Assembly: GCA_024036415.1 (NCBI GenBank) | Contig: JAMWET010007207.1 | Location: forward strand, 1-64,000 | Direction of reading: 5' to 3' | Length of the DNA stretch: 64,000 nt | DNA from: Prochilodus magdalenae | Lineage: Eukaryota; Chordata; Actinopteri; Characiformes; Prochilodontidae | Part shown: piece by piece, positions 57,609 through 64,000 of the stretch | Layout: the number at the start of each line of letters is the position of its first letter | How positions within the stretch are numbered: position 1 is the stretch's first letter | Position numbers and translations under genes: made by a program | Notes under the pieces: model-generated | What the model saw: the letters and a program-made list of their open reading frames with translations, nothing else | Database searches by the model: none | What the model was told of the DNA's origin: nothing

Positions 57609-57640
57609 TTATTTGAAAATATATATATATTTATAAAACC

Positions 57641-57684
<44 letters not shown>
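57577..57684. repeat. (AT)n microsatellite cluster
   Basis: Three AT runs (57577-57603, about 57619-57630, 57643-57684) are separated by short A/T-rich text, at the point where the older repeat is interrupted. Confidence 0.95.
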
Positions 57685-57687
<3 letters not shown>

Positions 57688-57689
57688 AA

Positions 57690-58532
57690 TGGACTGCATG
57701 GTGGAGTGCCACTGCTGAGCAAAAAGAACATTAAGGCTTGTCTCAATTTTCTTGATAATCCCCAAACTTTTGGGACAATACTCTGTGGACTGCCGAGACA
57801 AAAGTTGAACGTTTTGGAAGGCTTAACGCCGCATTTTAGGAAAAGAACATCATACCTACAGTAAATTATGGTGGTGGTAGTGTGATGGTCTCAGGCTGTT
57901 TTGCTGCTTCAGGACCTGGAAGACTTGCTGTGATAAATGGAACAATGAATTCCACTGTCCTGAAGGAGAATGTCCGGCCATCTGTTCGGGACCCCAAGCT
58001 GAAACGAACTTGGATTCTGCAGCAGAACAATGATCCAAAACACACCAGCAAGTCTACCTCTGAATGGCTGAAGAAAAACAAAGTGAAGACTTTGAAGTGG
58101 CCTAGTCAAAGTCCAGACCTGAATCCTGTTGAGATGCTGTGGCATGACCTTAAAAAGGTGGTTCATGTTCGAAAACCCTCCAGTGTGGCTGAATTACAAC
58201 AATTCTGCAAAGATGAGTGGCCCAAAATTCCTCCACAGTGCTGTGAATGACTCATTGCAAGTTACCGCAAATGCTTGATTGCAGATGTTGCTGTTAAGGG
58301 TGGCCAACCAGTTATTAGGTTTAGGGGGCAAACACTTTCACACAGAGCCATGTAGGTTTGGATTTTTTATTCTCCCTTAATAAAAACCTTCATTTTAAAA
58401 CTGTGTTTTGTGTTTACTTGTGTTGTCTCTTACAAATATTTAAATTAGTTTGATGATCAGAAACATTGAGGAGTGACAAACATGCAAAAAATTAAGAAAT
58501 CATGAAGGGGCAAACACTTTTTCACACCACTG
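57690..58532 (+). pseudogene. Tc1-like transposase relic, 5'-truncated
   Basis: The DNA follows a well-known Tc1-like family from GAACATTAAGGCTTGTCTC (57726) to the right end. The coding part has small indels up to about 57790 and an in-frame TAG at 57837-57839, then is open from 57882 to 58250. Recognisable motifs are MVSGCFAASGPGRLA, LQQNNDPKHTSKS and WPSQSPDLNPVEMLW. The catalytic triad is D, D, E with 34 residues between the last two. Here the position of the first Asp (57792-57794, in a W-T-x-E-T context) is GCC, Ala. The second (58026-58028) is AAC, Asn. The Glu (58131-58133) is kept. The right end has two direct repeats (GGGGGCAAACACTTTCACAC at 58325 and GGGGCAAACACTTTTTCACA at 58507), an IR/DR arrangement, ending at CACTG before TA. 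The left end is missing. Confidence 0.9.
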
Positions 58533-58534
58533 TA

Positions 58535-58605
58535 TATTGACATGCTTATATTAAATGTGATGCCTGCAGCATGTTCACCTCTGCCAATACATTAAACAAA
58601 TAGAA
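58535..58605 (+). repeat. Older interspersed repeat, right part
   Basis: TTATATTAAATGTGATGCCT then GCAGCATGTTCACCTCTGCC matches 59570-59638 (TTATATCAAATGTGATGCCT, GCAACATGTTCC, CATGTTCACCTCTACC). It is the continuation of 57525-57592. Confidence 0.65.
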
Positions 58606-58740
58606 AGTGTGCACTAGAATTTGTTTGTCAGAATTTCCTGTATTTCTTCTACACTGCCTGTGTAAATGGAAACCCCCTTTGAGCCAAATGAAAAATAAAG
58701 CCAGTCACCCACAAACACCTTGCAGCATTGCATCTTTCTG
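58606..58740. other. Intergenic spacer
   Basis: Nothing recognised. Confidence 0.5.
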
Positions 58741-58975
58741 GAACACACGGTATATACACAGGTCGGTGTGTTTAACACAGGTTTGTTTGTGTTTGACCAA
58801 ATTCCTGGTCTGCACACCAACTAAACCTGGTAATGAACAGCGGTGACACTGACGTGGTACAGGCTGTGGTATGAGTGTGTCAGAGACAGCAATGTATGTA
58901 GGGTTTTTACTCGTCAGTGTCACAGGTCCTCCACTGAAAGTCATCCAACCAACAGCCACTAATGAAGGGATAGAG
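58741..58975. mobile_element. Palindromic fish DNA-transposon-like repeat fragment
   Basis: Contains a perfect 12-bp inverted repeat: GTGACACTGACG (58843-58854) and CGTCAGTGTCAC (58912-58923). Between them, GTGTGTCAGAGACAGCAATG resembles the GTGGATCAGACACAGCAGTG word of the family whose other fragments lie at 52985-54040. Confidence 0.55.
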
Positions 58976-59460
58976 GCGGACCATCACGGTAGATCTGTCT
59001 AGCACCAGACCCAGATCATCAAATTACAGACCCCTGGGCCAAACATTTGGTGGGCCTTTCACTGGATACCCTTTTGGGTGGTTTCTGAATTTAAAGACAC
59101 AGCAGGAAAATGAGACCCTCCTCATAAACAATGCAAGAGAACCATCAGCCCCAAAGATAACTACATAAATTCATACCGGAAAATTGAAATCTATATCAAA
59201 CCAGAAAAAAGCAGCAGACATAAAAACCCATAACCGTTCAAGTCCCTCCCCCCGACTTAAGTATGATGTGGTGAGCTTGGAAATGATTATAATATATATG
59301 GGTTTTTTTTTACATTTTATATTTTGCTTCAGAAATATGTATGTTTTATTTATTTCAGGTCTCATTTTTACAGATGCACGTTATGTAAATATGCATATTT
59401 AGTTTCATATTCAGCTACATAAATGCTTTTTGTTTTTAATTTCATTTTATCTACAGGCCA
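58976..59460. other. Intergenic, no gene
   Basis: AT-rich, with a T-run near 59303-59311. Confidence 0.5.
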
Positions 59461-59461
59461 A

Positions 59462-59655
59462 TCCTTTATGGAACTGGGTTTATAAAAAACAATACACAAA
59501 CACTATATTTGACATATTTGATGTCTAACTTTATGGACACAATTTTATCTTATTTTATGTAAAATACATCCTTATATCAAATGTGATGCCTGCAACATGT
59601 TCCAAAACAGTTGGGACATCACCATGTTCACCTCTACCTCTTTTCTCCAATGTGC
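59462..59655 (+). repeat. Older interspersed repeat, uninterrupted copy
   Basis: Carries GGAACTGGGTTTATAAAAAA and GTGATGCCTGCAACATGTTC with about 90 bp between them, showing how the copy split at 57592/58535 was originally joined. CCAAAACAGTTGGGACATCA is a word seen at the ends of common fish repeats. Confidence 0.65.
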
Positions 59656-60660
59656 GCTAGAATTTTTAGTGATTTTTAGTTCATCTTGTAAATACTCAAG
59701 ACTTTTAAATTTAGTACTAACAGTGACTAGAGGAGAAATCTAAAAAAGATGTGAGTTTTGATGGGCTCTATCACTATGATAAGTGTCCTAACAGCAAATG
59801 TAAATTCAGACAGTGTTGCAACACCAGAACGGACGGGCACATGATTGGGGTGTCTTTGGGGTCACGTTTTGTCCCCACGATTAACATCAGCTGTCTAAAT
59901 AAGTTTAAAGCCTAAATAACATTGTCTTGTCCCGATGTTGGTCAGCTACTAACTACTTACCTAGCTAAATAAGCAAACACATCAAATACCTCTGACTCTC
60001 TCATTTGTTTAGTGGGTGTTAAACATTAATCTCTGCTTCACTTCATGGAGTATTTTCTCCTCTTCCTGGCACAGGAACAGGGCATCCATCAAACAGTGCA
60101 TCACGTCGCATTACACCGCAACGCACTCTGCCACTCACAGCTGGTGTAGGAATCCTCGCTGATTGTATTGGAAGTATTTTGATTTTGTGATTCTCACTAC
60201 TGAGGCTTGCTTGAGTGCCCCCTAGTGGCTCAGGCCCCTGGACAGATGCCCAAAAGACCTATTGGTTAATCCAGGCCTTTCTAGCACTCATACCAGCAAT
60301 GCATGTATATGGCATCGTCACTGCAAATAGCATTTGGTTAGAGGTGGTTTTACTGGGAACACTGTTAGCACCAGGAGCAGAGCTAGAATCGGTAAGTCAT
60401 TGTAAACGCACTGTAAATGTCGATTTGAGAGGCATTTCTGATAAAGCTGTCCATGAGTAGGAGTGCTTAATATGATGATTTCCATCATTTCTGACACCAC
60501 CTGTCACGGCCTGTTCAGGAATGTTCAAGAAATTTGCCACTTGGTTTTTCTTCTGTAGAAATTTTGGAACAATGAATGAGAAATGAATATGCAAATTTGA
60601 TGTTAATCAAAAATCCAGTTTCTGCTGGCTTTTAACAGATTATTAGAAGACATTAGGGGA
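59656..60660. other. Intergenic, no gene
   Basis: Unique sequence with short unassigned frames (60215-60460 plus, 60318-60500 minus). No gene features. Confidence 0.5.
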
Positions 60661-60879
60661 TATTTGAAGATGTTGAGTTTCTTAAAACTGGGATAGGTTA
60701 TAAATGGTTTTCTGAAGACAACACTGCCATTAACCAAACGAAAGAGGTTTCGACACCAATGCCAAGTTCCCTAAAAGTATGCTCGACAACTCAACAACAT
60801 ACTAGTCCTGAGGCCACCAGCATTGGTCTTAATATTGGTCTGTGTCCCTCTCTCTAACATTTGGCACTGGACATCTCGA

Positions 60880-61027
60880 ACTTATGCGGGTGCTCCACAG
60901 AATCATTCCTAATGATTGTTTAGATCGATGGAGAGCATGGTGTACAGTTGAACACCTCTGATAGCAATGGGTGCACATTAAGTCAGTAATTAAAAGCGGT
61001 GTCTGGAGACTGTGGGATATATAGTGT
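60880..61027. mobile_element. Possible Tc1-like right-end fragment
   Basis: CAATGGGTGCACATTAAGTC, GCGGTGTCTGGAGACTGTGG and ATATATAGTGTATG (ends near 61027) resemble a Tc1-like terminal region of the form GGTGTCTGGATACTTTTGG-N-TATAGTGTA. No left end or transposase was found. Confidence 0.35.
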
Positions 61028-63060
61028 ATGTCTTAACTGCTACACAGGGCTGACTAACAGTTCTGGAGAGTATTCACTTAAAGAGGTTAGCAAGTAAGGC
61101 TCTATAGTCTTTTTTTCCATCAGTGACCTTGAAAATTTTAACTTGCAGCCCAGCAAGGATATGCCGCTGAATACATAATGTGTTATGACTAAAATGGAGA
61201 AAGAAATCACCAAGTTCCCCTCAAAATGTACACAACTGTACATAGACAGTCTTAGAATGAAGCTCGCAATTGCCAGGGTCAGGTCATGTCTCATCGCTGA
61301 AACAAAAGATTCTGCCAATGACCTCACGTGAAAGGAAAGGGGAAATACCAGCTTCTGTTAAAACCTTCGCTAAACGGATTCCCCGCCTCAAGAAAGCTCA
61401 GAAAAGCCTGATGAAGCATGAAGAACTAGCATTTGGGGTTTAAAAAGAAAAGGCTAAAATCAGTGTCAAAAGAAACAGCATCTTCTAGGAGATTACAGGC
61501 ATACACCAAAAGCTAAATACACATGGGTCAAGAAATATTTGGATGTTGACAAAGATATTATGTAAGCTGTGCAACAGCATAATGAAGTTTAAATCAAACA
61601 ATACAAATCTGCTTAATTTGAGGAAATAATTCAGGAATATAAATAAATACATGAATGGGAATATGTCACCTGTACTGTAGCTTTTCCAAACGCCTTTAAG
61701 ATAACTGCTGTGCAACCCAGCCAAACTACAATGTTACAGGTGTGGTCTGAGGCTCGGTGTGCTACCAAACATCTTTACAGATAAAAATAAAAAATGGAAT
61801 CAAAGCCTGATGGCAATATACTCATTTAAGCCAATGTCACAAGGTGAAGTCTTATTTACAGGTTTTAAAGTAGGTATTTAGGCTCACTAAAAGACCTGTG
61901 AAAGAAAGAGATATTATTATGACTAATATAGACAAACAGGACACTTAATAATTATGACTAAACAATACGGACAAAATACAATATGGCAGTGACATTGCCA
62001 CTAGAGATAGCACTGGCCCAAAATAAGGTATTAGGCATATTGCTTCCATTACAATAACTCTCCCTAAAGCTACAGAATTTTAAAAATGAAACACTGTATC
62101 TATATTTTACTATTACATCTATTCATAATTTAATATTAAATTTCAGTATTTAATATTAAACAATGAATAATATCAAGTCCATTCACTATTAAACCAAGAC
62201 AAGTGATCAAAATGAGAAATAAAACCCATTAGTGCCAAATACTAAGCCTGTTAAAATCAGATTCAACTTGCTAACAGCAACCAACACAGTTGCTAACACG
62301 ATAATGGACTCTGGTGGCCTCCCTGCTTTTGTAGATGCAAAATAAGGCCTTAAATAAAATTATATTCATTAAATTAAAGTTAAAGCATTAATATCACTGT
62401 TTAACCCCAGGAGAAAAGAAATCAAGCAAAAAGTTTTTCGACCAACAAATTCCAATAATAAATGTACTTCATCACTGCCTAATACTGGCACTCTCTATGA
62501 AACATACATGCAGCCCAATTTAGACAAACAAAGTTACACTAATACACGCAATTGCTTTATTATGCAACTGAACAGCCTGAAATACACTCTGTCTCTTGAC
62601 AGCATGGTTACAGAGTTAGAGAAACCAACCTGAAAGTTGATAATGACCAGATGTATTTGAACACTTAAATTTATGGGAGTGGAAATATTGTTCCATTTCT
62701 CATGTTGTGTATGAATCCTGTAAGCCAGAAAACCAGTGGTTTCATTCTGAAATCCTAGGTACTTCATGGCCTGCATATTTCGTGTTTACCCTGCTTAATG
62801 CAGCGCACAGAGTCCCTAGGGATTGAGAACCACTGCTGTAAATAACATAAAAAAAAGAAAATTATTAGTGAAAGTGCAGAAAAAAAATAAAAATAACCCC
62901 ACAGAAGGGGGTGGGGGGTGAAAATCAAAACAAATACATATTTACATAGGGCACATCTCAGTGTTACCTCTATCTACCAACTAAGCTAAACCCAAAAAAA
63001 CAAAAAAAACAAAAACACACAACACTACTAAAACAAGGGTTACTGGTGAGCGAATGCAAT

Positions 63061-63063
<3 letters not shown>
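61028..63063. other. AT-rich intergenic, no gene
   Basis: Unique. GATTGAGAACCACTGCTGTA (62821-62840) resembles the terminus of Charlie-type hAT elements (GAGAACCACTG), but no partner end is visible. Confidence 0.5.

Positions 63064-63135
<72 letters not shown>
63064..63135 (+). repeat. (GA)n microsatellite
   Basis: About 72 bp of perfect GA, then GAAAGAGAACGAGAAC. Confidence 0.95.
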
Positions 63136-63142
<7 letters not shown>

Positions 63143-64000
63143 CGAGAACAGAGGCTAAACAACATATTCACAATTATTATTACCATTTGCACCACTTAAG
63201 TGGCCAGCATGTTAAATATTGACAGCAATTGATTCTCTCAGTTTAAGTTTTGCACAGTGGCTAAAGAACAAAAAAATAAAGCAACTTTTGCCTTGTCTTC
63301 CAGTGAACAGCAAAGAAAAACAAAACAAAAAGAAAAACAAATATTTCAAGTTTATATCAGGAAGAGTTTCTGACGTAGGTCACAAAGAAAGCCCCTTAAA
63401 TATAAGCAAATAATTTAACATTTGGGTGCTATGGATAGCCACATCTTTAAAGTAGGTGGGGAAGGTAGTTTGTGAAAAAGCAGACCATAACAGACAGGTC
63501 AGTAGATAAGCCACTGTCATACGCTCAAAAAAAACAAAACAAAAAAAAAAAAAAAAAAAAAAAAAAACAGGTGGGGAGGAGGAAAAAAAAAAAAAAAAAG
63601 TTATAATGATAATGACTTATAACTACCATAACCGCCATTATCTTTGCCACGCACATCTACAAGACAGAGCAAGAAAATAAATAAACATCGTTAACTTGAT
63701 TCTGCAAAAGAAATAATGATATTTATATAAAACAAACTCAAAAACAGAACATTTGGGTATAAGAAAATGTAACATCAAACCCAAAGAAAGCCCTCCAAAG
63801 AGAGCTGGCTTAGCACACAACTAAGGCAAGCCTAAGTCACAGTTCTAGTTGTCCATCAGACCTGAGGATGGCATATCTGGTGTCACAGTAAAGAGGTTCC
63901 ATACAATGCCTGCATTTGTTGTCCCAATACGGAAGAAATATAAATGTACACAGTACGTCACCATTGCTTCACGCGTCTCAATTGCGAGACAAAAACACAG
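63136..64000. other. AT-rich sequence with poly-A runs, no gene
   Basis: Poly-A runs at 63541-63567 and 63583-63599, with several A-rich AAAACAAAAC stretches. No recognisable gene reaches the window end. Confidence 0.6.

Noticed and set aside
62821..62840. Charlie-type hAT terminal repeat
   Set aside because: Only one end-like word is visible, with no partner or target duplication within reach.
61480..64000. 3' UTR of a minus-strand gene beyond the window
   Set aside because: AT-richness and poly-A/poly-T alone do not support it; no coding end or clear polyadenylation context was found.

Overview
This is ordinary vertebrate nuclear DNA, almost certainly from a teleost fish. It is AT-rich and CpG-poor, carries long CT/GA, GATA, GGAT, TG and AT microsatellites, and holds many decayed transposons of typical fish types: Tc1-like, hAT, a tRNA-derived SINE and a LINE tail. 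Several repeats resemble ones I associate with otophysan fishes (characins, catfishes and relatives). That narrower placement is inference from memory.

No intact protein-coding gene, rRNA or tRNA gene can be supported. Every open frame over about 100 codons is a microsatellite translation, a transposase remnant or an isolated frame with no exon structure. The one candidate exon (36401-36542) has a good acceptor, an open frame and a good donor, but I cannot assign it. The window reads as a gene desert. Between the repeats lie many repeat-free, motif-rich blocks of 250-1000 bp (near 7.5, 11.2, 12.9, 14.5, 16.5, 19.5, 20.2, 21.5, 31.0, 33.6, 36.2, 39.1, 42.2, 43.0, 45.8, 50.0 and 54.9 kb) that look like conserved non-coding enhancers of the kind found around developmental regulators. 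One holds an exact PBX-MEIS/PREP composite site. Conservation cannot be proved from one sequence.

Layout. 1-2.1 kb: a noisy CGA tract and a degraded LINE reverse-transcriptase tail. 2.1-12.2 kb: unique sequence with Tc1 fragments at 5.6, 8.5 and 9.6 kb and enhancer-like blocks. 12.2-22.0 kb: tetranucleotide repeats, dense enhancer-like blocks, a Tc1 fragment at 18.5-19.0 kb and a 0.9 kb polypyrimidine tract. 22.7-29.1 kb: a complete hAT-type element with perfect 8-bp target duplication, two back-to-back Tc1-type elements, dispersed repeats and a local duplication. 29-36.7 kb: AT-rich DNA, enhancer-like blocks and the candidate exon. 36.9-41.8 kb: short dispersed repeats, a rearranged Tc1 copy and another Tc1 copy. 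41.9-50.2 kb: enhancer-like blocks and a SINE. 50.5-59.7 kb: the longest copy of the window's recurrent Tc1 family, SINE-like and palindromic repeats, and a Tc1 relic nested inside an older repeat. 59.7-64 kb: mostly unique AT-rich sequence with GA and poly-A tracts.

The most informative observation is one Tc1-type family present five times. All five copies lack the catalytic core, and four share a second deletion made at a CTGAC microhomology. This shows a stepwise origin of a non-autonomous subfamily. A separate Tc1 relic at 57.7-58.5 kb has lost two of its three catalytic acids by substitution.
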